59,885 bases of DNA from Streptosporangiaceae bacterium (GTDB lineage Bacteria > Actinomycetota > Actinomycetes > Streptosporangiales > Streptosporangiaceae): NCBI GenBank assembly GCA_025964695.1, contig JAOPYK010000001.1, forward strand, positions 1-59,885, written 5' to 3'. Positions 18,256 through 27,281 of the stretch are shown here, piece by piece. The notes beneath the pieces were generated by a model that was not told where the DNA came from, ran no database searches, and saw only the letters and a program-made list of their open reading frames with translations. Every line of letters begins with the position of its first letter. Position 1 is the stretch's first letter. The position numbers and the translations under genes are program-made.

Positions 18256-18569
18256 CCGATCCTTTCAGGTACGAGGTAGTGCGCGGCGTCGCCTGGTTGA
18301 CGATCGACCGCCGTGAAACGCGCAACACGGTCGTGCCCGCCGCGCAGCTGCGGGAACACGCGCAGGAACTCGCCGAGCGGATCGCCGCGAACGCGCCCCT
18401 GTCAGTACTCGCCGCCAAGCAGACTGGCTACCTGTCGACGCGGTTCCCCCGCGAGCAGGCCTACGCCCGCGCCGAGGAGATCTGGGAGCCGGTCTACCTC
18501 TCGGCCGACGTGCAAGAGGGACCCGCGGCGTTCCGGGAGAAGCGCTCCCCCGTCTGGAAGGGGTGCTGA
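18252..18569 (+). pseudogene. Enoyl-CoA hydratase with a large in-frame internal deletion
   Basis: The frame starts GTG 18252 (overlapping the alpha-subunit stop) with FRYEVVRGVAWLTIDRRETRN, a crotonase N-terminal strand. It jumps directly to VVPAAQLREHAQELAERIA and continues to FREKRSPVWKG, a normal crotonase C-terminus. About 150 residues, including the oxyanion hole and both catalytic Glu positions, are missing, yet the frame is preserved (105 residues). A stable but inactive peptide could be made. The deletion does not interrupt the operon's reading. Confidence 0.75.
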
Positions 18570-18571
18570 TC

Positions 18572-19390
18572 ATGGCGGTATCGATGGGACAGCTGCTCGA
18601 CGACCTGGAGGCTGAGACCGAAATGATCCGGGCCCTGGTCGCGGACCTGGACGACACGGGCGTCGCAACGCCTACACCAGCGGCCGGGTGGAGCGTCCGC
18701 GACCAGCTCACCCACCTGGCGTACTTCGACGAGACGGCGCACCAGGCGGCCGTGGATCCCGCAGGATTCCGTCGCGATGCGGCGACGCTGATGGACCTCG
18801 GGGACGGCTTCCCCGACCAGGTGGCCGCCGAGCATTCGCACCTCGGCGCGGAGGAGGCACGGGCCTGGCTCGACCGGGCGCGCAACGCCTACCTTGCCAC
18901 CTTCCGCGGCCTCGACCCACGCACCCGCCTGCCATGGTACGGGCCGGACATGAGCGCCGCGTCCTCGGTGACCGCCCGGCTGATGGAGACCTGGACACAC
19001 GGCCAGGACATCGCCGACGCGCTGGCCATGGTGCGGGAGCCGACCGACCGGCTGCGTCACGTCGCGCACCTCGGGGTGATTGCCGCGGGGTTCAGCTTCG
19101 CGCTGCGCGGGCGACCCGTGCCGGCTGCGCCGGTGCGGGTCGAGCTGGTGGCACCCTCCGGCGACACCTGGGCCTGGGGGGAGGCCGGTGCGGCCGACCG
19201 TGTCAAGGGCACGGCGTTGGACTTCTGCCTGGTCGTGACCCAGCGCCGCCACGTCGCCGACACGGCGCTGCAGGTGAGCGGACCAGTGGCGACCGAGTGG
19301 ATCTCCATCGCGCAGGCGTTCGCAGGAACTCCCGGGCCCGGCCGCCCGGCGGGCGCATTTCCCCGTACTTCCGACGGAAGCACACCATGA
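18572..19390 (+). CDS. TIGR03084-like DinB/maleylpyruvate-isomerase-fold protein
   Basis: 272 residues. The start GQLLDDLEAETEMIRALV, then TPAAGWSVRDQLTHLAYFDETA and METWTHGQDIADAL match the DinB/mycothiol-dependent isomerase fold. His residues in LTHLAYFDETAH and TWTHGQD are placed to bind a metal. Members typically sit beside carboxylase/AtuA genes; the reaction is unknown. ATG 18572 follows GGAAGGGGTGCTGATC. The 3' end overlaps the AtuA start by 4 bp. Confidence 0.8.
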   Translation: MAVSMGQLLDDLEAETEMIRALVADLDDTGVATPTPAAGWSVRDQLTHLAYFDETAHQAAVDPAGFRRDAATLMDLGDGFPDQVAAEHSHLGAEEARAWLDRARNAYLATFRGLDPRTRLPWYGPDMSAASSVTARLMETWTHGQDIADALAMVREPTDRLRHVAHLGVIAAGFSFALRGRPVPAAPVRVELVAPSGDTWAWGEAGAADRVKGTALDFCLVVTQRRHVADTALQVSGPVATEWISIAQAFAGTPGPGRPAGAFPRTSDGSTP

Positions 19391-21171
19391 GCGGCCCCGA
19401 CCCTCGCCGCAGCGTCCGGATCGCAAACTGCTCGGGTTTCTACGGCGACCGCATCGCCGCTGCCCGGGAGATGGTCGACGGCGGCCCGATCGACGTGCTG
19501 ACCGGTGACTATCTAGCCGAACTGACGATGATGATCCTCTGGAAGGCGCGGCAGAAGGACCCCGCCGCGGGCTACGCCAAGACCTTCCTCACACAGCTGG
19601 AGCAGGTCCTCGGCACCTGCCTCGATCGCGGCATCCGCATCGTGGCCAACGCAGGCGGCCTCAACCCGGGCGGCCTGGCCGAAGAGGTGAAAGCCCTCGC
19701 GACACGGCTCGGGCTCGCACCTCGGGTCGCGCATGTCACCGGGGACGACCTGTCCGGCCGGCTGGCCGAGCTGCAGGCCGCCGGGCACGACCTGGCCCAA
19801 CTCGACACCGGCCAAAAGCTGGCCGAGGCAGGCGTCGCCCCGGTGTCCGCGAACGCCTATCTCGGCGGCTGGGGAATCGCCGAGGCGCTGGGTGCGGGCG
19901 CCGACGTCGTGGTGACCGGCCGCGTCACCGACGCATCGCTGGTCGTCGGTCCTGCCGCGTGGTGGCACGGTTGGGGCCGCGGCGACTGGGACGCGCTCGC
20001 GGGAGCCGTCGCCGCCGGGCACGTGATCGAGTGCGGACCGCAGGCCACTGGTGGCAACTACGCCTTCCTCGAGGAGATCATCGACCGGCGCTACCCCGGG
20101 TTCCCGATCGCCGAGGTCGCCGCCGACGGCTCGTCGGTCATCACCAAACACGACGACACCGGGGGGTTGGTCTCGGTCGGTACCGTCACCGCGCAACTGC
20201 TCTACGAAATCGCCGAGCCCGGCTACGCCAATCCCGACGTCGTCGCCCACTTCGACACGCTCCGGCTGGACCAGGAGGGCCCGCACCGGGTGCGGATCAG
20301 CGGCACCCGTGGCAGCCCGCCGCCCGACCGGCTCAAGGTCGCGCTCAACTGCCACGGTGGTTACCGCAACACGATGACCCTCGTGCTGACCGGTCTCGAC
20401 ATCGAAGCCAAGGCCGCATGGGCGGAGCATGAGCTGTTCGACCTGCTCGGCGGGAAGGCGTCGTTCGCCGAGGCTGACGTCCGGCTGTTGCGCTTCGACC
20501 GCCCCGACGCTCCGACCAATGAGCAGGCCACCGCCCACCTGCGGATCACGGTCAAGGACGCTGACCCGCAGAAGGTGGGCCGCCGCTTCTCCGACGCGAT
20601 GATGGAGCTGATCCTGGCGGGCTACGCCGGAATCCACACCACCACGCCGCCCACGGCGGAGAGCCCGTTCGCGATGTACTGGCCTACGACCATTCCCGCG
20701 GCCGAGGTGACCCACCTGGTGGAGCTGCCGGACGGCGGCGCCTTCGAGGTGCCGCACACTGCGGCGAATGACGTCCAGGTGGCCCTGATGACGGTGCCCA
20801 AGGCCGCCCCCACCTCGTCCCGCCCGTCCGGCGAGACGCGGCGCGTGGCGCTCGGCCGGATCTGCGGCGCCCGGTCCGGAGACAAGGGCGGCAACGCCAA
20901 CATCGGGCTCTGGACCCGGTCGGCCGAGGCCTATGGGTGGCTCATCGACACACTGACCCCCGACCGCCTACGCGAGCTGCTGCCCGAGGCCGCAGATCTG
21001 GTGATCCGGCGATTTGAGCTGCCAAACCTGCACGCGCTCAACTTCGTGGTCGTGGGGCTACTCGGGGACGGTGTCGCGTCCGCTACCCGTCCCGACCCAC
21101 AGGCCAAAGGGCTGGGGGAGTACGTGCGCAGCAGGCACATCGACGTCCCGGCACGGCTACTGTCGACGTGA
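19387..21171 (+). CDS. atuA: AtuA-like acyclic terpene utilisation family protein (DUF1446)
   Basis: 594 residues. AtuA is needed for citronellol/geraniol catabolism in Pseudomonas together with geranyl-CoA carboxylase, but its own reaction is not settled. The family start VRIANCSGFYGDR, GPIDVLTGDYLAELTM, NAGGLNPGGL, VVVTGRVTDASLVVGP and QATGGNYAFLEE are clear. A C-terminal domain with GARSGDKGGNANIGLW matches the small subunit-like extension of longer members. It is the last gene of the carboxylase operon. This supports processing of a branched isoprenoid or side-chain acyl-CoA, though not which one. Confidence 0.85.
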   Translation: MSGPDPRRSVRIANCSGFYGDRIAAAREMVDGGPIDVLTGDYLAELTMMILWKARQKDPAAGYAKTFLTQLEQVLGTCLDRGIRIVANAGGLNPGGLAEEVKALATRLGLAPRVAHVTGDDLSGRLAELQAAGHDLAQLDTGQKLAEAGVAPVSANAYLGGWGIAEALGAGADVVVTGRVTDASLVVGPAAWWHGWGRGDWDALAGAVAAGHVIECGPQATGGNYAFLEEIIDRRYPGFPIAEVAADGSSVITKHDDTGGLVSVGTVTAQLLYEIAEPGYANPDVVAHFDTLRLDQEGPHRVRISGTRGSPPPDRLKVALNCHGGYRNTMTLVLTGLDIEAKAAWAEHELFDLLGGKASFAEADVRLLRFDRPDAPTNEQATAHLRITVKDADPQKVGRRFSDAMMELILAGYAGIHTTTPPTAESPFAMYWPTTIPAAEVTHLVELPDGGAFEVPHTAANDVQVALMTVPKAAPTSSRPSGETRRVALGRICGARSGDKGGNANIGLWTRSAEAYGWLIDTLTPDRLRELLPEAADLVIRRFELPNLHALNFVVVGLLGDGVASATRPDPQAKGLGEYVRSRHIDVPARLLST

Positions 21172-21483
21172 GTTTCCGGACACGGGTGTTCCGCGTGCCG
21201 CCGCGCCCACGTCGTCACCCCCGGGGCGCGGCTCGACCAGACCGACGGTGGCTGTGGCCTTCGGAGGTCAGGCAGGTGGCCGCCGAGACCCCGGCCACCG
21301 TAGCCGAACAGACAGAGCGCTTGATGGCTCCTGTGCCGAGCCTGTTGGTACACGGTGAGGCTCGCCCCCGCCGAGTGACCACAGCCTACCGACACCAGAC
21401 CAGGCAGAGGCGGCAAGTCGTCGACCAGCGTGCCTGAGCGGAGGCCGGCGACGACCTGGTCGAAGGCGTACGCGTTGACATGG

Positions 21484-21593
21484 GGTGATAATAGTATTTA
21501 TCCTTTATATTTGATGTATGGATGCCCATGCGAGTTTCCAGCGACGTCGACGAGGTCCGGGCTGCGGCCGGCGAGACGCGCTACAGCGCCTGA
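21484..21593 (+). pseudogene. MaoC-like dehydratase, N-terminal stub with AT-rich promoter
   Basis: An AT-rich promoter-like patch at 21485-21516 (contains ATAATAGTATTTAT) precedes ATG 21528. That frame reads MRVSSDVDEVRAAAGE and stops after 21 codons. It resembles the beginning of MaoC-type hydratases (SSVDELRAAVG). The preceding stretch 21172-21483 shows no gene. Confidence 0.4.
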
Positions 21594-21683
21594 CGTCTCG
21601 GACGACCAGCGCTCCCCAACGACTCCGGCGGCGATCGGTGGCCACGGGATCCGCGGCACGTGCGAGTGGAGGATCGAACAGTG

Positions 21684-21863
21684 ATGTGTGATGCCGTGAT
21701 CTGCGAACCGGTCCAGGCACCGACGTCGTTGGGGAACGGTGGCCCTCGGCCATTGCTCTCCCAACGCCGAGGCATCGCCGCGCAGGTGCCGGTGGGCACC
21801 TGCGCACGGGGTTTCGGCGACGCGGGCTGGGGGCGGGCCTACGGCGCACGCCCTTCGCCGTAG
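21684..21863 (+). pseudogene. Thiolase N-terminal stub (tentative)
   Basis: GGAGG-like sequence precedes ATG 21684, which begins MCDAVICEPVQAP. This resembles the first strand of acetyl-CoA acetyltransferases (DAVICEPVRTP). Similarity ends after about 13 residues; the rest of the frame to 21863 is unrelated GC-rich sequence. Together with the preceding MaoC stub it suggests that a beta-oxidation operon once started here. Confidence 0.35.
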
Positions 21864-21936
21864 GCCTTGGACGTCGCCGCCGTGCCCTCGTACGACGGGA
21901 ACCTGCAACTGCATCGAGCTGAGGAGACTGGACCAC

Positions 21937-22749
21937 ATGGATCTGGGACTGGGCAACGCCGCGGTCGTCGTGAGCGGCGGGTCAAAGGGGATGGGGCGAG
22001 CCGCCGCCGAGGTCATGGCCGGGGAGGGCGCCCGCCTCGCGATACTGGCGCGTGGCCTGGACGCGCTGGACGACACGACCGCCGCCCTGAAGGCCCTCGG
22101 GGCGCCCGAGGCGCTGGCAATTCCCACCGACCTGACCGACCGCGCCCAGGTCGACTCCGCCTTCGCCCGGATCGGCGAGCACTGGGGCGAGCTCAACGTA
22201 CTGGTGAACGCCGTCGGGCCGACCGACGTCGGTGTCGCCCGCCGTTTCGACGACCTCGAGGACGACGAATGGTACGCCACCTTCGACATCGGCACGATCA
22301 GCGCCGCCCGGTGTGCGCGTGCCGCGCTTCCCTTGCTGCGCAAGGCCGCCTGGGCCCGGATCGTCAACGTGTCGGCCCATTCGGTTCGGCGCCAGTCCCC
22401 CGAGCTGGTCGCCTACACGGCCGCCAAGGCGGCCCTCACCAGCTTCAGCAAGAACCTGTCCCTCACGCTGGCGGGTGACGGCATCCTTGTGAACACGATC
22501 TCACCAGGATCGTTCCTGTCCGACGGCATGAAGGAATACCTGCGCTCCCTACCGCCGGAACGCCAGATCGATCCCGACGATCTCCACGAGGCGATGAGGA
22601 TCATCGACGAGGACTTCGGTCACCCGTCGCAACTGGGACGGGCCGCCCTCCCGGCCGAGATCGGGCCGGTGATCGCGTTCGCCGGGTCCCGGACGAACAC
22701 CTACATGACAGGTGCCGACATCAACGTCGACGGAGGCTCGGACTTCTGA
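21937..22749 (+). CDS. Short-chain dehydrogenase/reductase (SDR)
   Basis: 270-residue NAD(P)-dependent oxidoreductase. The cofactor motif is VSGGSKGMG (Gly-rich turn of classical SDRs), the catalytic Tyr-Lys pair is YTAAK, Ser is in VNVSAHSV, and the C-terminal INVDGGSDF is standard. ATG 21937 has GAGGAG 10 bases upstream; the open frame continues further up to 21739 without family sequence. It is preceded by remnants and followed by a decayed stretch, so it appears to be a single-gene unit. Confidence 0.88.
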   Translation: MDLGLGNAAVVVSGGSKGMGRAAAEVMAGEGARLAILARGLDALDDTTAALKALGAPEALAIPTDLTDRAQVDSAFARIGEHWGELNVLVNAVGPTDVGVARRFDDLEDDEWYATFDIGTISAARCARAALPLLRKAAWARIVNVSAHSVRRQSPELVAYTAAKAALTSFSKNLSLTLAGDGILVNTISPGSFLSDGMKEYLRSLPPERQIDPDDLHEAMRIIDEDFGHPSQLGRAALPAEIGPVIAFAGSRTNTYMTGADINVDGGSDF

Positions 22750-23103
22750 TCGTGGACGGCCCACCGCACCCGCTTGGCCGTACCGAACTCGTGGCGGATC
22801 ACCACACCACGAAACCCAGCACGGCGGCGAGCACGCGGGCAGCGGTGGTCAGCTCGCCCAGGGTCAGGCTGCTGGTCATCCAGTGCAGGACATGGGTCTC
22901 CGGTGCCCCCGGATAGTCGATCAACAGGGCGGCAAGCCCCGGAGACGGGCGCCCAGTGCGCATCGCGGTTCTCACGGCGCGCCCGGCCATGCTGCCCGTC
23001 CTCCGGACCGTACGAAGGGCGCGATCACATACGGTCCGAAGGACGGGAGCGTCGAGCGACCGGCGGTCCGCCGATCGCGGTCAGGTCCCCGTTCAATCAG
23101 CGG
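22750..23103. other. Intergenic stretch, one weak ORF
   Basis: A minus-strand ORF at 22799-22990 (63 codons, ATG after CGGAGGACGGGCAGC) encodes an unrecognised peptide with a hydrophobic end (LAAVLGFVVW). Its status is unclear. Nothing else recognisable is present. Confidence 0.3.
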
Positions 23104-23244
23104 TCAGATGGCTGCTAGGCGACTACAGATCGGTATACGGCGGTAGTGAGGCGGTGCCGGGTAGAGCTGCGGGATCCCGATCCGGGACCGCAGCCGGGCG
23201 ATCCCCTCGTCAGTGATCGCGCCAACGGTGCCCACGTCACCCAT
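23104..23244 (-). pseudogene. FAS1-like/MaoC-type dehydratase, truncated to 46 codons
   Basis: ATG 23244 has a near-perfect AGGAGG seven bases upstream. It begins MGDVGTVGAITDEGIARLRS and continues RIGIPQLYPAPPHY, the standard opening of N-terminal MaoC-like dehydratase subunits. Homology ends at HYRR and the frame stops at 23104; a full protein has 150 or more residues. The 24-bp inverted repeat at 23286-23309 lies 41 bp upstream, so promoter, operator and start survive while the body is lost. Confidence 0.6.
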
Positions 23245-23285
23245 CCGATCCTCCTGTCGCAGGCCGTTCCATCGAGACGCTTACT

Positions 23286-23309
23286 TATCTATCATTGCTA
23301 TGATAGATA
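23286..23309. promoter_or_regulatory. Long AT-rich inverted repeat upstream of the MaoC stub
   Basis: TATCTATCAT, spacer TGCT, ATGATAGATA: perfect 10-bp arms. Position 41 bp before a start codon with a strong ribosome binding site argues for an operator. No G+C-rich stem or T-run suggests a terminator. It differs from the ATAGTA family. Confidence 0.55.
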
Positions 23310-23532
23310 TTCAAGGGTAGTTCGATCGGCAAGGTACACGGGTCGGAGCTCAACCAGCGGATCCAGGCAGCCGCGCCCAGATGATCGGGCTCTCCGCAAC
23401 GGCCTGGCCAGGCGAGCCTGGCCGCTATGCCAAAACATGCCGGCTGACCTATCCCAGCAGCGGCCGTCGGCCCGTCCAGGTGGGAGACGAGCCGACGGCC
23501 CCTGCCCGCGGCAGTTCGGGAGCCGACGGGGA

Positions 23533-25287
23533 CTAGGGGAGCAGCTTGTCCAGGAACGAGTTGCTGAACACCCGGTGAGGGTCGTAGCCATCCAGGGCGA
23601 CGAGCGCGCTGTCCCAGTTGCTGCCCGACGGCAGGCCGGCCCGGAAGGTTCCGGGGATGGTGGTACCGAGCACGGTCGGATCGCTCCATGCCGTGGTGCC
23701 GTTGAAGGCCCAGCCCTTGGCCCACTCCACGCGGGCGAACGCGTAGGAACCGTTGTAGGTACTGAAGACGAACTGCTCGATGTCCCGGTAGAACTGCTCA
23801 CTATCGGGCGTGCCGGGGATGATGGTGTTGACCAGCCACACCACCGTGTCCCACTCCGGGTGATCAGGGCGCGGCCGGACGGACGACAGCGTCGGCTGCA
23901 CCGCCCCGGGCACCTGGACATCGGCCGTGCGGTCCAGGCCGGTACACCTGATCTCCACTGGGCCGTTCGCCGGGTACTTGCCCTGGCTGGCATAGGTCTG
24001 CAGACGCGACTGGGTGAAGTTGAAGAACTCGCTGGCCACCCGTTGGACCTGGGAGCGTGAGGTGAGCACCGCGTAACCGTTGACGGTCACCTTAAGCGTC
24101 TCCGACGGGGCGTAGAGCAGCACGTTCTTCGACCAGCCCCAGATGTCGGCGGTGCCGGTGAGCACCAGCCCTCCGGTGGCGGCCGTGTACATGAGGTTGC
24201 AGAACTCAGGGGTGACGCTGACGTTGCCGGAGACGATCTGCGAGAGCAGGTCGGCGGCCTGCTGCGGGATGGTCCCGGGGTAGTTGTAGGGCGCGTTGAC
24301 CTCCTTGGACGGCAGCGGCTTGGTCGGCTCGACCGACCAGACCTTGAGCCAAGGGTTTTGGGTGTAAGGGAACCACAGCGCCTCCACTCCCCCGCCGCTC
24401 TGCAGGAACGAGGCGAAGGAGTTGCTGTCCGCCTGGGACGGCGAGGCGAACAGGGTGCTGGTGGGGATGGTGGCGTAGCTCTGGCAGCGCATCCGCTGGT
24501 TGGCGCCCACCCGCAAGGTGACCTCGGTGATGAACGACCGGCCCAGGCTGACCAGCAGCGGGCCGATGGCCGGGTCGCTGCGGGAGAACGTCTTGAGCTT
24601 GTACTGGCCGCTGGAGGAGTCCCAGACAACCGCGGTCAGCGAGACGATGGTGTTGCTGAGCGAGCCGTAGGTCTGCCCGGATTCAGGCGTCGCCCCGCCG
24701 GTCTTGCCCGCGAACGCTCCATGCGCGTTGATGGCCAGCACTCCGCCGATGCTCAGGTCGCCGGGAGCGGGCACGTGCGCGAAGCCGTACCCCGCCTGCT
24801 CCAGGGTGCTGAGCAGGGTGTCCATCGTGACCCCGGTCTGCGCGGTCACGCTGGCCGGCGAGCCGCTGTTGACCGTGACCGCGGTGAGGTGCTGGGTAGT
24901 GTCGGCGATCACCACGTTGCTCGGCGTCTTGGACGCGACGGTGAGCGGTGAGAAGCCGTGGCGCTTGCCGGCCGCGCGGACCCGCCATTTGCTGGCCCGT
25001 GCCCAGTTGGCCAGCGTCACCACGTCCGCCGCGCTCGTGGGGGCGCAGGTCCAGAGCCCGTCGACCTGGATCTCACCGCTCCAGTTCTGGTACGCCTGCT
25101 GGTAGAAGCTGATGCCGCTCGGCGGGTTCGGCGGCGGTGGGATGGTCGCGGCGGCGCTGGCCGCCGGGATCCGGAAGACGGGTGTCCACTGACCGGCCGC
25201 GAGGGCGGCCACGGTCAGCGCTCCGCCCAGAAACCCGCGCCGAGTCGCGGAACCGCCTGCTCGTTCCTCGCCTGATGGCTCTTCCAT
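23533..25287 (-). CDS. Cholesterol oxidase-like secreted flavoprotein (class II, VAO fold)
   Basis: 584 residues. Predicted to oxidise 3beta-hydroxysteroids with O2 and isomerise them to the 4-en-3-one outside the membrane. A Tat signal (ATRRGFLGGALTVAALAAG) is followed by PPPPNPPSGISFYQQAYQNW. The FAD domain has AAGKRHGFSPLT, where His110 fits the covalent FAD-linking His of the Brevibacterium-type enzyme, and PAPGDLSIGGVLAINAHGA. The C-terminal half fits the cholesterol-oxidase substrate-binding domain. ATG 25287 follows GAGGAGGAGCTC. Divergent from a PucR regulator and about 2 kb from the mce operon, which fits sterol use. A related sterol or other secondary alcohol is possible. Confidence 0.82.
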   Translation of the reverse strand: MEEPSGEERAGGSATRRGFLGGALTVAALAAGQWTPVFRIPAASAAATIPPPPNPPSGISFYQQAYQNWSGEIQVDGLWTCAPTSAADVVTLANWARASKWRVRAAGKRHGFSPLTVASKTPSNVVIADTTQHLTAVTVNSGSPASVTAQTGVTMDTLLSTLEQAGYGFAHVPAPGDLSIGGVLAINAHGAFAGKTGGATPESGQTYGSLSNTIVSLTAVVWDSSSGQYKLKTFSRSDPAIGPLLVSLGRSFITEVTLRVGANQRMRCQSYATIPTSTLFASPSQADSNSFASFLQSGGGVEALWFPYTQNPWLKVWSVEPTKPLPSKEVNAPYNYPGTIPQQAADLLSQIVSGNVSVTPEFCNLMYTAATGGLVLTGTADIWGWSKNVLLYAPSETLKVTVNGYAVLTSRSQVQRVASEFFNFTQSRLQTYASQGKYPANGPVEIRCTGLDRTADVQVPGAVQPTLSSVRPRPDHPEWDTVVWLVNTIIPGTPDSEQFYRDIEQFVFSTYNGSYAFARVEWAKGWAFNGTTAWSDPTVLGTTIPGTFRAGLPSGSNWDSALVALDGYDPHRVFSNSFLDKLLP

Positions 25288-25713
25288 GAGCTCCTCCTCG
25301 ATGTTATGGCGGCCGGAGGCGGTTCAGGGGTTCCCGCTTCCAGCCCATGCCGACAGTACGATTCAGCCTCTGCGAATTGCTTGTCGGCAGGACCACAATT
25401 GGCATCCTGGATTAGTACGGCAGGTACCACATGGAGACGCGGCCAGACGGTCCGTGCCCGCTCGACTCCGCACGGACGAAAACGTCTCCCCGACCCCACC
25501 GACCGATACACCGGATCAAAGAAGATAGCTCGTTTTTTCTGACGGATGACAAGGACTGCCGGAGGAGTTCGGTTGACCATCACTCCCCCGCTCCCTAGAA
25601 TCAATTGGGTCGCGGACACTCCGGATTTCTCCGCCCAACCGAGGGTGGCGATTCCGGAGATCGACGCGAAATAGGGCGCGGTCAGCAGCTAGGGCACGAT
25701 CATCGAGGCTGAA
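25288..25713. promoter_or_regulatory. Divergent promoter region, cholesterol oxidase / PucR regulator
   Basis: 426 bp with no gene between two divergent starts; no ATAGTA-type site was found here. It presumably carries the promoters of both genes and the PucR-type regulator's binding site, but I could not pick out a convincing dyad. Confidence 0.4.
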
Positions 25714-26940
25714 ATGACCGAAAGCGTAACTGCGGCACCGCCTTTTGTGCCTGCGCAGAAAGTGGGTCGGCATCTGGCCGAGCTACTCCGACTCGAACTG
25801 CGGTCGTTGACCGACGAGCTTGTCGAGGAGATCCAGCGATGCGTTCCGGACTACGCCCGGCCGCGGGCCGGGTTCGCGCTCCGGGTTCAGCGGAGTGTGG
25901 CGACCAGCCTTGACCTGCTCGTTCGGGTACTGGCCGATGGCGAGCCGGTGTCCGAGGCAGAACTGAAGGTGTTCCATGGCCTGGCACAGGGCGAGTACCT
26001 GCAAGGCCGCGGGATCAACGCACTGCAGTCCGCCTTCCGTATAGGCGCCCGGACGATCTGGCGCCGATTGTCCGAGACAGGACAGCGGAAAGGCGTTCCT
26101 CCAGAGGAGATGTACGCATTCGCCGAGACCCTGTTCACGTGTGCCGAGGTGGTTTCCACGTATTCCGTCCAGGCCTACGAGCAATTGCAGAACGAGAACA
26201 TCCAGGGCCTGAAGTATCGGCGGCAGCGGCTGCTGGAACTGCTGGTCTCCGATCCCGGAAAAACGACGTTCGCCGCCATTCGCGCGCTCGCCCGTCAGAT
26301 CGACTGGCAGTTGCCGGACACCATTGCGTGTATCGCGCTCAACGGAAGCAGTCGCGGCACATATCACATCCCGCCGACAGTTCAGGAAGAGGCACTCGCC
26401 GATCTGGACCGGGCGGATCCGTTCCTACTCCTTCCGGAACCAGAGCGTCCGGGTCGCCTGGAACTGCTGAGCCGGGCGCTGGGCGATATGCGTTTCGCGG
26501 TCGGTCCCTCCGTGCCACTCGTAGAGGCGCCGCTTTCGCTCCAGATGGCGCGGAATGCGCTCTCTCTCGCCAGTTCGGGAATGATTCCGGACCAGCGGCG
26601 GATCCACTGCGAGGAGCACATACCAGAGCTGCTGCTCTTCGGTAGCGACGGGGTGATGCGCATTCTGGCCAGACGCGGTTTCAGCAGTCTCGCCGGCCTC
26701 ACCGCCGGTCAGCGGGTTCGCCTACCCGAGACCCTCCTCGCTTGGCTCACCACGGGCGGATCCGTCGCTGAGACCGCGATCCGGCTGATGGTCCACCCGC
26801 AGACGGTGCGCTACCGGATGCGGCAGTTGGAGGAGATCTTCGGTGACCAGCTCCACGATCACGACTGGCGGTTCGAGATGCAGCTGGTGTTGCGCGCCGA
26901 GCTCCTGGTGAAGTCGCAGACCCGACCGGCGCCCCGGTAG
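25714..26940 (+). CDS. PucR/CdaR-type transcriptional regulator
   Basis: 408 residues. The C-terminal PucR helix-turn-helix is plain (LLAWLTTGGSVAETAIRLMV then HPQTVRYRMRQLEEIFGD). A central GGDEF-like region and an N-terminal helical sensor part (YARPRAGFALRVQRSVATSL) match regulators often encoded beside Mce/steroid genes in actinobacteria. ATG 25714. It is divergent from the cholesterol-oxidase-like gene and upstream of the mce operon in the same direction, so it may control either or both. Confidence 0.87.
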   Translation: MTESVTAAPPFVPAQKVGRHLAELLRLELRSLTDELVEEIQRCVPDYARPRAGFALRVQRSVATSLDLLVRVLADGEPVSEAELKVFHGLAQGEYLQGRGINALQSAFRIGARTIWRRLSETGQRKGVPPEEMYAFAETLFTCAEVVSTYSVQAYEQLQNENIQGLKYRRQRLLELLVSDPGKTTFAAIRALARQIDWQLPDTIACIALNGSSRGTYHIPPTVQEEALADLDRADPFLLLPEPERPGRLELLSRALGDMRFAVGPSVPLVEAPLSLQMARNALSLASSGMIPDQRRIHCEEHIPELLLFGSDGVMRILARRGFSSLAGLTAGQRVRLPETLLAWLTTGGSVAETAIRLMVHPQTVRYRMRQLEEIFGDQLHDHDWRFEMQLVLRAELLVKSQTRPAPR

Positions 26941-27102
26941 CGCTTCGGCGCGGGCAGGAGCCCAAGCCCGGCGTCACGCATGGCGCGCCTGTATCGGCGA
27001 AGAGCCTGCCGTGCTCGCCCATGCGCTGTCTCCTGTCCCGGACGACCGACCACGCCGGAGCGGGTTGCCGCAGCGGCGCAGTACGGCTTACAGTTCGTCT
27101 CC

Positions 27103-27116
27103 ATAGTAACAACTAT
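27103..27116. promoter_or_regulatory. ATAGTA-type operator, site 2 (mce operon)
   Basis: ATAGTA-AC-AACTAT; right arm has one mismatch to the left. Lies 51 bp before the proline-rich leader ORF and 164 bp before yrbEA. It is the only AT-rich patch between the PucR gene and the mce operon. Confidence 0.65.
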
Positions 27117-27167
27117 ATACAATCTATTCTATGCTCCCTCCCTCCTCGTAGCCACCCCAGGGAACTG

Positions 27168-27281
27168 ATGATGCCTCCTCGCTCCGCGTACCCTCCACCG
27201 GCCACCTTCATCAGCCGGCCACCGACCGCCCCCCCACCACCCGCCGCCCCGGCGCCGACACCCCGCGGCGGGAGGAACTGA
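27168..27281 (+). CDS. Short proline-rich leader ORF before the mce operon
   Basis: 37 codons: MMPPRSAYPPPATFISRPPT followed by more Pro/Ala and ending RGGRN. An AGGGA element sits before the ATG. The stop overlaps the yrbEA start as TGATG, so translation would be coupled. Proline runs slow ribosomes, so it might work as a translational leader. It may also be chance; no homologue is recognised. Confidence 0.4.
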   Translation: MMPPRSAYPPPATFISRPPTAPPPPAAPAPTPRGGRN

